This document shows positions 21,473-32,817 of a DNA stretch of 64,000 nt, piece after piece. The notes under the pieces are model-generated. The model had not been told where the DNA came from, did no database searches, and worked only from the letters and a program-made list of their open reading frames with translations. Source of the DNA: Marasmius tenuissimus (taxonomy: Eukaryota; Basidiomycota; Agaricomycetes; Agaricales; Marasmiaceae); assembly GCA_029532415.1 (NCBI GenBank), contig JAQOTA010000023.1:310001-374000 (forward strand). The letters are read 5' to 3'. Made by a program: the position numbers and the translations under genes. How positions within the stretch are numbered: the first letter of the stretch is position 1; the number at the start of each line of letters is the position of its first letter.

Positions 21473-22378
21473 TAGTCGTCAAGGAGCTCTACTTGGGTAA
21501 AATCAGGAGGCTGGACCGTCTCCCCAACGTGATGTCTACGCTCAGCTCACATTTTGTGCACGAGAGAACACAGGAACACACTTGCCATGAGAGGTCAAAG
21601 ACAATTCAGCTCGAAGTGGAAACCACAGACAGAGTTTGTTCTTCGACCCAAACAATCCTCGCTTTCTTATTGTAGCTGCAGAGGGATCGAAGACTACATC
21701 GAAGCCTCGATGGCTCTGATAGCTACGTTGAACCGTAACGAGCAATGTGCTCAGGTTTGTGGCACTGTGCCGGTGAACGAGCAAAGGGACTCCATTGATT
21801 GCCGCCCCGGTTGAGGATGCTACACACCAGGCGTGAAGAAGCGACATTGTGTTCATGTCCCGCTCGCCGCGTGAAGCCAAGCTTTGAATTCTGGCCTTCT
21901 CGTCGGCAAGGATATCACAGGACTACATTGCGGAGAGACCATACTTATAACGAATGGCTCTTCCTGCGGCGGTAGACACACATCCAGAATTTGAGAAATA
22001 ACACGACCCAGCTGGAGCGAAACCAGAAAGTTACGGGTTTCATCGAAGAACTAAAGAGCTGAGGGCGTGAAATCCTTGCAGAATACAAAGTTGATTTCAG
22101 CCATACTTTCATTCGAGTTTTCGATCCTGGCTGACTGCTAGGGCGTCCGATTAAGAGACGAGTCGACAAGTAGATCATCAAGCAGGCTGGTGGTAGCGTC
22201 TTCGGGAGAAGCGCAGACAGTGTAGATTAGTTGACTGATTTGACTCCTGAGTCCTATGGCTGAGTTCAAGTGCGACAAAGATTCGCGGCGGGATGCAGCT
22301 GGTGATGACCGTTGCTGGAAGACATGTGGGCGCCTGACGCTTGTGGCCGACCACGATTATTGGGTACGGGCGTTTAAC
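21473..22378. other. No firm gene; minus-strand coding-like pieces
   Basis: Between the left arm and cyclin L. Minus-strand pieces such as SLLDDLLVDSS (near 22190), FFDETRNFLVSLQLGRVISQ then ILDVCLPPQEEPF (22050-21950) and HAWCVASSTGAAINGVPL (21830-21770) look protein-like but are broken by stops. This could be a decayed gene or one with several very short introns. I cannot name it. Confidence 0.3.
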
Positions 22379-23409
22379 ATGTCTTCCACCAACCTCTACC
22401 CTCTCGCAACCCTCTCCCAGATTGAAAGGACGCCCTCAAGCGAAGATGGTCTACCCTCAGGATTAGAAGAAGATCTCCGAGCATATGGTGCAAAATTGAT
22501 TCACGAAGCTGGCATTCTCTTGAAACAGTGAGGTCAACCGCGTTCCGAATCTGTTCACGCGTTCGAATCGTTTTTTTTCTTCTGGAGAGCAGGAAACAAG
22601 TCGCTGTTGCAACGGCACAGATTCTCTTCCAGAGATTCTGGTATGTCTCCTCAATGAAGCAGTTTGGAATTGGGGTACGTTTCCCTGTCTTTACACCTGG
22701 TTCGCTACTGACCAGCTTCTTTAGGATGTTGGGATGGGTGCCCTCTACCTCGCTTCAAAACTGGAAGAATGTCCATTACGAATAAGAGATCTCATCAACG
22801 TGTACGACCTCATCAAGCAGTATCAGTCACATACATTGCATCCGAACCCAAACCCTGCCGACTTTCGATACGCACCCATGTCGTACTTTGGGAACACATT
22901 TTACGATTTGAAGGACGCGATAGTGGTGTCGGAGATGCAGATATTAAAGCGGCTTGGGTTCAATGTACATGTTGTACTCCCCTATGGAACTTTAATCAAC
23001 TACCTGCGGGTACTTGGCCTGACGAGCCGGGAGGATGCGTGCGCAAAAGCTTGGGGATATCTGAATGATGCGTGCGTCCTTCCTTGCCAGGAGTAACTTG
23101 TAACTTATATTGATCTCATACTATAGGATGCAAACGCCGGTATTCTCGTTGTATCAGGTTCCAACAATCGTCAGCGCTGCCATTTACCTCGCTACCCGTT
23201 TTCTCAAGATTTCACTTCCGACGAAGTCACCTCATTGTTGGTGGGAGCTCTTCGATGCAGAGTGGGAGGATCTGTGGAGTGTTTGCGGGTACATAATGAG
23301 GCTATATAGGGAGCGAAAGGACGAGGAGAAGAGGAGGGTTGTGTCTATGATCACCAAACAGGGTGTTAGGAAATGGTTAGAAGACCATCCTTCTGAAATA
23401 GAGAATTGA
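22379..23409 (+). CDS. Cyclin L-type protein
   Basis: Predicted regulatory partner of a CDK11/CDK-type kinase acting in transcription and pre-mRNA splicing. Four exons (22379-22527, 22593-22674, 22725-23071, 23127-23409) join in frame to 286 residues. The first cyclin box has QVAVATAQILFQRFWY, GMGALYLASKLEE and the cyclin-L phrase RIRDLINVYDLIKQ; ILKRLGFNVHVVLPYGTLIN follows. The second box has AWGYLNDAMQTPVFSLYQVP and AAIYLATRFLKISLP, then WWELFDAEWEDLWSVCGYI. The arginine/serine tail of animal cyclin L is absent. The ATG at 22379 was preferred over an upstream in-frame ATG because MSSTNLYPLATLSQI leads directly into the conserved region. Cyclin K or C are less likely. Confidence 0.88.
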
Positions 23410-23591
23410 AAGTGCCTTTTGCCTTTCGCTTCCAACCTCACAAATCATTACATATTGAGCGCCTAACAAGCGCTTGCTGGCTTGAGGCTTATTTTCGGAC
23501 CTAGACCGGTAGCTTCGCTTCTTTCCTCAGAACTCCCAACAGCTTTCCGTCGGAACGAGAGTCCTACTTAGCTGAGTTATTCGAAACCACG

Positions 23592-24593
23592 ATGAGCGCA
23601 GCGCAATCACCTCAAACAGACCTCGCCACTGTCCTCGCTTCTGAGATCAAGTAAGTAATGTCCATTAGTTCGCAGCTATCAGAATGCGGGGCACTGACGA
23701 TTCTTATCATTGAATTTCTAGAGAGTGGCACTTTCGTGAGCGCACCGAACTTTCGGGTTTAACTGGCCACATTTCCTGACGATCCGTCAAAGACATCTAC
23801 TTCCACCAGAAGAACGCTGCTGAACATCATGCAGCCCTCGAATTACGGGATGCGGTACTACGATTGAGGCGAGATGGCGCCTTCGTTGCTGTTCCTCTGT
23901 TTAGAGTGAACACGGAACCGATGGGTCCACATCCAGTGGGTGAGCAATATCATGTTAGAATAGTTTAGGGATCCGATTCGAGCTGATGAATTGTCCCTGC
24001 TTTCAGGCTCGTATGAGATTTGGGTACCTAGCGAGACGTTCGCTTCGGTTTTCTCGTATCTTTGCATGAACAGAGGCAATTTGAGGTAACCGGGATCCAC
24101 TCTCCGAACAGTAGCAACGGTACTGAACCAGACACTTTGTAGTATCTTGGTGCATCCATTGACCGAGCAAGCTGTGAGTGTTCATCTCGTTTATGCTCAG
24201 GCCGTAGTGCTATACTCATACCTGTCGTCGTAGCGCGCGTAAGCATTGCTTCTCGCCATCTCCGTCCACACTGGCGCGATACTTATGACCTTCCGCCACC
24301 ATCATAATGATAGTGACCATTCAATCCGGAATGCATGGATTGGACCTCCCTTCCCGCTGGATCTCACAACATTACCGGAGGTAGAAGATAAAGTCCCGCT
24401 ACAATATGCCAGTCTCAGTGAGTCCCTCGTTCCGGCTCTAGCCTCAGAATGTTCAATACAAGACGATATTATAGAGCTTGGATATTCATCTACTACACCT
24501 CCGCTCACATTGGAACAACGTAAACGGTTGGGCACGAACGTAGAGAATACGCTGAAGAATGAACCGGAAGCTGCTAGAGTACCTATCATTTGA
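23592..24593 (+). CDS. DOPA 4,5-dioxygenase family protein
   Basis: Member of the DOPA-dioxygenase family (the Amanita muscaria DodA type), extradiol ring-opening enzymes that cleave L-DOPA toward betalamic acid or muscaflavin. Many fungi carry paralogues of unknown substrate. Seven exons: 23592-23650, 23722-23735, 23793-23939, 24007-24085, 24143-24173, 24234-24238 and 24314-24593, giving 204 residues. Visible motifs are KEWHFHIYFHQKNAAEHHAA, LRLRRDGAFVAVPLFRVN, GPHPVGSYEIWVP, ILVHPLTEQARADH and RNAWIGPPFPLDLTTLPE, with histidines in the expected metal-binding places. Exon 6 is only 5 nt (CGCGC) and is needed to keep frame. It lies 182 bp after cyclin L, same strand, and converges on the SRP receptor gene. 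There is no pigment-gene cluster around it. Confidence 0.88.
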
Positions 24594-24781
24594 GGTCTGG
24601 GGCTGCTCTCCGCGTCAGCTTAGAATTTGTACCCAATATGTGTCAGGTATCTTGCTCGTAGCGATCTAGATTCCGACTCAGAGTTTGGTTGGTAGTGGTG
24701 TTTATAAAAAAGGGGGTTCCGTACAGTAGTACATTGTGGAAATACAGACTGAGATGAACCGAAAGATACAGTAAATCCACT

Positions 24782-27408
24782 CTAATCGCTCAAGATGGCT
24801 TGAACGACATTGCTGACCCTCAACTGCCGCAAGTCCGTGTAAGTCTGTGAAGGCCGTAAATATTAGTATCACGGCTTGTAAATGAAGCTTATGTTTATGA
24901 GCACTAACCTGACCGCAACCGACAAATACTATAGGCTGTCCAGTCACATATGTCATTGAGAGCGCCGCCCCGACCTAGAAGGAAGAAGGCATTAGCACAT
25001 CGTTTATTGAACAAAGATAATACAAGACATACCTTATCGTCCACCGTATCCCATTTAGTGACCAACATCCCATCTATTCCACGTTCCTTACCTGAACCCG
25101 ATATAGCAGAGAAATCGCGAAGGGCACGGTCAAACTTGGTCAATTGATCAACCGCCTCATTCCCAACGAGAGCCTCTCCGACAAAGAGGATCTTGTCAGG
25201 GTTGTTCACAGCGACAAGCTTGGCTAGAGCTTTCATGAGCGGCTGGTTATCATGAGTAAGTCGGCCGTTCGATCGAGATGTGGTGTCAACTCACTTCGTT
25301 GTCCTGCATCCGTCCTGCGGTATCGATGAGAACCACGTCAAAGTCGTTTTCGCGAGCTACGTGAGAACCAAAGGTGAACACTCGAGTACAAACGAAATAG
25401 AAATCATTTGCTGACCATGCGCAATCGCTTCCTTCGCTATAGCAGCGGCGTCCTTTCCATACCCCCGCTCGAACAATTCCACTCGACCTTTGCTATCTCC
25501 GGCGCCATTTACGCCGAGCATACTCAGATTTCGAACATGAACGCGCAACTGCTCCACGGCGCCACTCCTGTTTAGGCCAAACTGTCAGACATGAAGCTCA
25601 ATGGAAAAAACAAGGACGTACCGGAAAGTGTCGCAAGCGGCGATCATGACACGAAGTCCGTTTTGGATGAGCCAGAAGCAGACTTTGGATAGGTTGGTGC
25701 TTTTACCGACTCCGTTCACGCCGACAAATGTGATAGAGTAAGGAGAGCGTTGTTGGGTTGAAGCAAGCGGGGAAGAGAGCTTCGTACGAATCGACAATAA
25801 TAAATCCGTGGAGGTCTTCGGAGTGAGAATTCGCGTCAAGGAAGTCGATAAAGCGTGCTGCACGGCAGAGTTTGTGCCTTTCGTGGTTTGTGAGTAATGC
25901 TGGCGTGATGAAAACTCGCAGAAACTGGTACGTACTCTGGAAGCTGCCGACTTTCTTACCAACCAGAGTCTCCCCAACACCCTCGCACACTTTATCAGCA
26001 ATCTCCTTGGCTACGTTCTTCTTCATGAGGTGTTGTTTCATTCCTTCCAGAACGGGTTTAAGATCCTCTTCTGACAGTGTCTTTGACCCGGTCAGTCTGG
26101 CGAATAGAGATCCTATGGCTCCCAACGATCCCGACGATGCTGGAGCCTTATTTTCTGTAGACTTAAGGGCACGGGTAATCACGTTATCCGTCGCGTCTAT
26201 CTCAGACGGGCCCTTGCCAAACTCCCAATCCTTCACTTCATAGAGTCCGTCACGATTGCGAGTGCCCAGAGACGCTTGGTCCACAAGCGCCTGGAGGTCG
26301 TGGGAGCTGATGTCGTTCAACGACGATGGTTTATCCATACTGAAATCGAGCGATGCCATATCGGATTCTGATGGCGCTTCATCGCCCCATTTACGCTGTA
26401 CTTTGGTCTTGGATTTCTTTTTGGTTGGTAACTCGGAGCTGACAGATATGTTGAGCTAAAGGAGTGTTTGATATAGTAGAGAAGAGACGCACTCGGATGT
26501 AGGGGCACTATCACGTCCGCTCCCTGCGTCCGAAAAGGTCCGGCCACCACCCCTGCCTCCACGTCTCCCACCCCGACCCCGTAACCGGTTTTTGAGAGCC
26601 TGTACATTTCGTGCTATTTGTTGCTCGTCCTGTGGGGCATCAGAGGACACTGATGAGATTTGAATGAGTGGTCGGTTTGAGTTAGCGTTGGAGAGAACGC
26701 ACCAATATCTGGGTCATCTGAGGGTGGAGTAGAGTCCGCAGCGGGTTGATGTCGGTTGGCACTTCTTAGTCGTTGCTGGCGTTCCTGCAATTGAAAGTGA
26801 GTTGACAAGGGAAACTGAACATAGTGTAGGACATACCAGTGCGGCCTTATCCTCAAATCCCTTCAATACTTTGTCGAAGACCGTGTCCCACCCTTCAAAA
26901 GCGGCAGCGAAGTTGAAGGATGCAGCGGCGTCCGCAGCAGCGACTTTTCCGGAGTTGACTGCGTGCAATGAAGCAACGAATGTAGCGATGATAGGTTGGA
27001 ATAACTTGATGAATAGGGTCTTGAGAGCCGTTAGGAGCTCGTCGACATAAGTTAGTTGCAGAATCCGTTGGTATGCAACCTTGACCGAGAGTGAGCGCAG
27101 ACGAAACCCAGGAAGAACAGACACCCACCACGAATATTAGCTCTAAGTCATTGACAAATGTCCACTTGACAGCATAGCTGCCTTTTTCATATTTCTCCTC
27201 TGCTGTCCGTCCTTCGATCAGGGCTTCACGGATGAGAGAATTAACAGGAGATTCGGAGGAGGATGCTATATGAGAAGCTTCCGGGGTAAATGACCTCGAC
27301 CAAAGGACAATTCCGCCTGGTAGATTGAAGGAACAATATGAGAGTCAAAATTCGAGTTACAAGTGACTGACAGCTACCTTTGTGAGATATTGAGCAATGG
27401 TCCAACAT
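24782..27408 (-). CDS. SRP101: Signal recognition particle receptor subunit alpha
   Basis: GTPase that docks SRP-ribosome complexes on the ER membrane, through SRP receptor beta. The ATG at 27408 gives MLDHCSISHKGGIVLWSRSF, the start of the SRX domain that binds the beta subunit. The domain continues with LIREALIEGRTAEEKY and VNDLELIFVVAYQRILQLTY. A linker follows with basic and Gly-Arg-rich parts (RGRGGRRGGRGGGR). The NG domain has SLFARLTGSKTLSEEDL, the P-loop GVNGVGKSTNLSK, DTFR, DTAGRMQDNE (G3), TKWDTVDDK (G4) and PIVFVGCGQTYTDLRQL near the stop at 24782. About ten exons. All GTPase motifs are present and the gene looks intact. It diverges from SNW1 with 124 bp between start codons. Confidence 0.93.
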
Positions 27409-27532
27409 GGGGTGAGAGAAGAATGGTGCGGAAATTCCGGCCGGCAAATTGGACCGGAATCATGACTGGAGATTGACTGGAGTGGCGGTGTAACAAGTCT
27501 TTCCCACCCACTCTTCAACCAGTTCCACCACG

Positions 27533-29539
27533 ATGAGCGCCTTGGCTGCGTGAGTAATCCTGTCCTCTCTCGCTCTTTGAGTACGAATTCTCATTCTCGT
27601 TAGTGTCCTTCCCACTCCAATATACACGCCTACGGTTGAAGATGAAGAAGAAGATATTCCCCAGGTCGGCCAAGGTTCACAGCAGGTAGCTTCTCGTTCC
27701 ATCATTCCTCCTTATGGACAACGTCGAGGATGGAAACCTACTCGTCAAGAAGACTTTGGTTAGTTCTGAAAAAGGGCTTACTTTGACTGGTCTCTCATAC
27801 GCTGTATAGGTGACGGTGGTTCGTATCCGGAATGTCATGTTGCTCAGTATCCATTGGAATTGGGGAAAAAGAAGGTGCGTAGATTCATTCTGGCTGTATG
27901 ACTTGAGCTAATAAATTACTAGACTGCTGCCGGAAACACTCTCGCCCTTCAAGTGGACAGTGAAGGCAATGTTCGCTACGACGCAATAGCCCAACAAGGT
28001 CAACGACACGGCAAAATCGTTCAATCCCAGTTCAAAGATCTCGTCCCCCTCGCACACCGCAAAGACCTATCCGATACCGACCGTTCCATGGATAGACCGT
28101 CCGAAGAGGAAGTTCAAGAAACTGCCGACAGGACAAGAGCTGCCCTCGAAAAGATAGTCAACGGCAAAATCAAAGCTGCTCAGCCTAAAAACGTGCCCGA
28201 CAGTCAAGGGAAAACGTCGTTCATTCGGTACACACCCGGGCAGCAGAATGGTAATGGGCTGCAACAGAGAATTATAAAGATGTCCGAAGTTGTGGAAGAT
28301 CCATTGGAGCCACCACGTTTCAAGCACAAAAAGATTCCTAGAGGCCCTCCTAGTCCCCCTCCCCCCGTACTACGCAGTCCACCGCGAAAGGCAACGGCTG
28401 CTGAGCAAAAGGAATGGATGATCCCCCCATGTATCTCCAACTGGAAGAACAACAAAGGTTTCACTATCCCATTGGACAAGCGTCTCGCAGCTGATGGAAG
28501 AGGGTTACAAGACGTGAGTGTTTAATTTTAACCCTAAATACACCGGTCTCAATACATTTCGCTTGAACAGGTTTCTATCAACGACAACTTCGCGAAATTC
28601 TCGGAAGCGCTATTTGTTGCCGACCGACACGCTCGCGAAGAAGTACGCCAGCGGTCGTTGATGCAGCAAAAGATAGCACAGAAGGAGAAGGAGTCGAAAG
28701 AGGCTAATCTACGTATGCTTGCGCAGCGTGCTCGTGAGGAACGTGGAGGGGTCGCGTCGGCGAAGCCGTCTGCTCAAAGTCAAGCAGCTATGAAGTCTTC
28801 ATTAGCGGCCTATGGCAGTGATAGTGACGGTGGCTCTGAATCAGAGGCTGAATCCGATGACAGTGCTGAGGATGAAGACGCCAAGAGGATACGTGACGAG
28901 ATGCGAGCGGAGAAGAGGCAAGAGAGGCAACGGGAGATGAGAATGAACAACATGGGACAGGAGCAGAGAGCTAAACAACTCGCTCGCCAACAGAATCGTG
29001 ATATTTCGGAGAAAGTGGCTTTGGGGCTTGCAAAACCTACGATGTCGAAGGAGAGCATGTTGGATTCGAGGTTATTCAACCAAGAGTCTTTGTCCTCGAA
29101 CTTCGCGGACGACGACGCGTACAACCTTTACGACAAACCTCTCTTCCATGGGTCTACGGCAGCCGCTGCGATCTACAAAGCGCGGGGTGACGTTGGGGAG
29201 GGTAACGACGAGTCCTTTGGTGGCGGAACAGATGAAGGTATTGGGAAGGCGTTGGATAATGACCGATTCAATCTGGGCCAGCCCAAAGTTGGTTTCGAGG
29301 GTGCTAGCGATCAGGAGGTTCGGGAAGGACCTGTACAGTTCGAGAAGGATACTGGGGATGTGTTCGGTGTCAATCAATTCTTGTCCGAAGCCAGTACTGG
29401 CAAGAAACGAGGTCTCGATGCTGCAGGGTGAGTTCCTTTGACTTTGTCGATCAATTATATCTCTAAAATTCAATCCTCACTTAGTGGTAGCGGTTCACGG
29501 AAGCGGCAGCAACTTGACAGAGCTGAGGATCGGGATTAA
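27533..29539 (+). CDS. PRP45: SNW-domain pre-mRNA splicing factor (SKIP/Prp45)
   Basis: SKIP/SNW1 orthologue, a spliceosome component that joins at activation and also acts in transcription. Exons 27533-27549, 27604-27758, 27810-27874, 27923-28513, 28571-29427 and 29485-29539 join in frame to 579 residues. Motifs are PPYGQRRGWKPTRQEDFGDG, HVAQYPLELGKK, SFIRYTPGQQN, the SNW signature SNWKNNKGFTIPLDKRLAAD and LFVADRHAREEVRQRS. The charged helical region RMLAQRAREERGG follows, then an acidic stretch, KRIRDEMRAEKRQERQREM, MLDSRLFNQ and YDKPLF. The first exon encodes only MSALA plus two bases. Length is normal for the family and nothing is missing. Confidence 0.95.
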
Positions 29540-30105
29540 CGTTCTTGTACTACTACTTACTATATCATTGTGTTATTAGCAGACGCGCGACACCCTTCAT
29601 GCAGTCGAACACGGCCCGTGTGGGTACTCGCCACGAACCGCCCTTCCCGGTGAACAATCCCTTGTTTGCCTCCTTGAGATTGTGATCATGTTCCGTCCTC
29701 GTCCGTCTGCTTGCGCAGTTTGGTCTCCGGTTCGATTAGCCTTCATCTGAAAGACGCAGCGCTAACTTTCCCACTGATGTCGGCGATTCGATAACGTAGG
29801 AAATGAAGGTGCGTGATGGTGAATGCTTCTTTAACCGGTGTAATATGGACTGACTAGGTTTGAGCACTTTGATAGGTCAGTCTACCCATCGTGCCTCAAC
29901 ACCTTCCCTTCTCGATACACCGCCCCAGAGTAAACGTGGGGTAGCGAATCGATTGGCAATACTTCGCCATCCGTGTTCCCGTACGAGCGGGAGCGTGCAA
30001 AGCCTTTGTTCGATATCACTGGGTACTCGGCGCGAGTATATAAATACTTCTTATCCATGTTGAGTACGAACACATCATCCGACACTCACTTCTCATTTCA
30101 TCCCC

Positions 30106-31331
30106 ATGGCCAGCCAGAAAGTTTTATACCTTGAAGCAAAGCAAGGAGCTTTTACTGTCGGCACTCGAGATATCCAGAAACCAGGACCAGGCGAGCTGCT
30201 CGTCAAGGTCAAGGCTTCCGGTGTCAACCCAGTTGAGTGGAAGATACAGACATTGGGTATCATCCTCGAGAAATACCCAGCGATCTTAGGAGCGGATGTT
30301 GCGGGAGATGTCGAAGCGATTGGAGAGGATGTTCAAGGTTTCTCTGTTGGCGACAAAGTGTAAGCCTTGCTCCAAGCTCTCTTTAGATGGCTCTGGGTGA
30401 CCTATTTTAGCGTACTACAAACAAACTTCGCAGACAACGACTATGCGGGCTACCAGCAATTCACAAAAGTACCCGCAGAAATTGTTGCGAAGGTAACTAT
30501 TTTCGATATCTAGTCCGATACGGACTGACCAATTGTTATGAAGATCCCCGACAATATCTCTTACACACAAGCCGCGTCCATTCCCTCGGGTTTGGCAACT
30601 GCGAGTATCGGTCTTTTGTCATCTGGAGGCGCAGGCTTGAACCCATCTTTCGACAAGTCTGTCCAGTCTACTGGCCCGGCTGTCGTCATTGGTGGCAGCA
30701 GCGCCGTCGGCGCGTTTGGTCAGTGTATATGTCTCGTCGAATATCTATCTCGCTGATCCATCCCAGCCATCCAGGTGCTCAAGTTCTCCGGGTTTTCTCC
30801 CATCATCACATACGCGTCCGGGCACCATGCCGACTATCTGAAGAGTCTCGGCGCAACACATGTCGTCGACCGCAAGACTGTTGCTGTTGCTGACCTTCCA
30901 TCCGAAGTGAAGAAAATCGCAAACGGACCGGTGAAGACGGTGTTCGATGCAGTCAGTGGTCCTGACACCCAGGAGGCCGGTTACGAGACCTTGGCAGAGG
31001 GTGGCGGTATCGTCGTCGTCCTTTCAAAGTCCATCAAAAATGTTGTCGACAGCAAGAAGATATATGAGCCATTTGGCGTCGTTCACGCCCCATTCAACCG
31101 TGAATTCGGTGCCAAGGTCTTCAGTCAACTGACTCAACTCCTGTCAGACGGCACATTTGTGGTATGTGAGGTTTATGATGGTTTGGGGTCTCTTTCTCAT
31201 CCGCTTTACAGCCCCACAATACCGAGGAAGTTCCGGGTGGATTGGCCGCAGTTTCAGAGGCACTTGAAAGGCTAAAAACTAATCAGGTCAGCGGGAAGAA
31301 GCTCATCGTTTTACCCCAGGAAACCAAGTAA
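30106..31331 (+). CDS. Zinc-free medium-chain dehydrogenase/enoyl reductase (ToxD-like)
   Basis: Medium-chain dehydrogenase/reductase with a GroES-like N-terminal domain, as in fungal ToxD or trans-enoyl reductase proteins that use NADPH. Five exons (30106-30359, 30411-30492, 30544-30718, 30767-31161, 31212-31331) give 341 residues. Visible features are PGPGELLVKVKASGVNPVEW, ILGADVAGDVEAIGEDVQGF, SYTQAASIPSGLATA, the nucleotide-binding loop VVIGGSSAVGAFAIQVLKFS, SLGATHVVDRK and KTVFDAVSGPDTQE. It ends SGKKLIVLPQETK. The cysteines that bind catalytic zinc in true alcohol dehydrogenases are absent. No polyketide synthase is nearby, so the substrate cannot be inferred. Confidence 0.88.
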
Positions 31332-31895
31332 TAGGCCTGCGTGTACTACAAGAACCATGTAAATTGTATGTTGTATGTTAGCCAGAATTGATACCTCCGT
31401 CAGCTTCGCTGATCTTCCTTTCTCTTTACCTGATTTTGCTCGCCTCAAAGTCCAAGTAGGAGTCATCTGAGAGTCACCGCCTCCCTGACAACCGCCATGA
31501 GATCATCAGGATCTAATCTCAATCAGGGTGTCATATTCGGCTATCAGCCCCCGCTATCCCCGCGACGCGTCTCCACTCCTGACTTCCATCTCCATCGACG
31601 CGTCGTTTCCGTTTTTCTCTACTGTCCTCATCCTTCGCTCAGATTAGCACTCACGGAAGCATCGGTACTATGTGGGACATGGCCCGTGCGCTCGATTCTT
31701 CGCCCAAACACCAACAAACACCGTTTTGGGTATATTAACCTGCCCTCAAACTAAAGGGGTCTCTTTGCAGCTCTGGTTTAAACCTTGTTGCCGTACATTA
31801 GTACACCCTAGCATACCTGTAGCCTCACAGCTATATACTTACGCTTTACCTACACCTACCTACACCTACGATAAACCTACGTACAGCTAGTCAGT

Positions 31896-32817
31896 ATGCT
31901 TAGTGCTACAGTTAGCTTTAGTGTATTGGGGAGTGGAGGATGGGGAGGAGTGGGGTCGTTGGCGGCGTTGGGAGATGTCGAGGAGGGATTGTCGTTGGGC
32001 GATTTGTTTTTGAACGGTGCTGACGCTTTTACAGGTTCCTCGGACGACAATGGCGACAAGGACGTCCAGCTCGATGTCCCGATGCTCGTGCTCACTACCC
32101 CAGACGAGGACGGTGCAGTGGTGAGCTCGTCTTTGTTGTCTTCGCAGTCCTCGTAAACTGACCAACTCGCTCTTGACGCAGGTATACGACCTTCTAGGAT
32201 CCGACGAGGACGACGAGGAGACCGACTACGACAGCGAAAGCGAGTACGACGACAAGGACGACATCGACGTAGACGACATTCTCGACTGCTACCTGGAGGA
32301 CGAGGAGGAGGAGGAGGATGTCTCAGCCGCAGGACTCTGCGATGGGGTATGTCTCACATTCTGGATTCCACTTTGATCTGCTAACCCTTTGCCCCAGTAC
32401 GATGAAGATGCCGACTCTGACGAGGGACCTATTCTGGGCAGCAAGTGGCGTGCGATCTTTGGCGACCTCGACTCTGGCGACGACCTCAAGACCGACAAAC
32501 TCGACAACGACCTCAAGAACGACAATGACAACCTCAAGAGCGACTTCGACAACTTCTTCAACTACCGACTGGACGACTACGCAAGGATGTACAACCCCGA
32601 CGGCGATTCCGACTCCGACGAAGGACCTATTCTGGGCTGCAAGTGGCGCGCGACGTTTGGCGACCTCGACTCTGGCGACAACCTCCATGGCAACTTCGAC
32701 TATCGACTGGACGACTACGCTGAAATGTACGACTCCGACTGCGACGATTCCGACGAGCTGGACGACGCCCCCATTCTCTCCGACGCGTGGAGAAAGGCCT
32801 TTGCGCTCGACGATTAG
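31896..32817 (+). CDS. Acidic Asp/Glu-rich repeat protein, right-arm copy
   Basis: Unrecognised protein, intact paralogue of the left-arm gene. Exons 31896-32120, 32182-32346 and 32398-32817 join in phase 0 to 269 residues. Exon 1 is Gly/Leu-rich (GSGGWGGVGSLAALGD), then GSSDDNGDKDVQLDVPMLVL. Exon 2 is extremely acidic (DEDDEETDYDSESEYDD, LEDEEEEEDV). Exon 3 has two copies of a unit built from SDEGPILGxKWRAxFGDLDS and FxYRLDDYAxMY, and ends LSDAWRKAFALDD. There is no signal peptide or membrane helix. The promoter has CCTACACCTA repeats just before the ATG. The repeat unit may be a short interaction motif. Function unknown. Confidence 0.75.

Noticed and set aside
28810..29473. Frames opposite or shifted from SNW1
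   Set aside because: They overlap the strongly conserved SNW1 exons and show no family features.
22379..31331. DOPA-dioxygenase and reductase as a pigment or polyketide gene cluster
   Set aside because: The genes between and around them are housekeeping (cyclin, SRP receptor, SNW1) and no synthase, transporter or pathway regulator is present.
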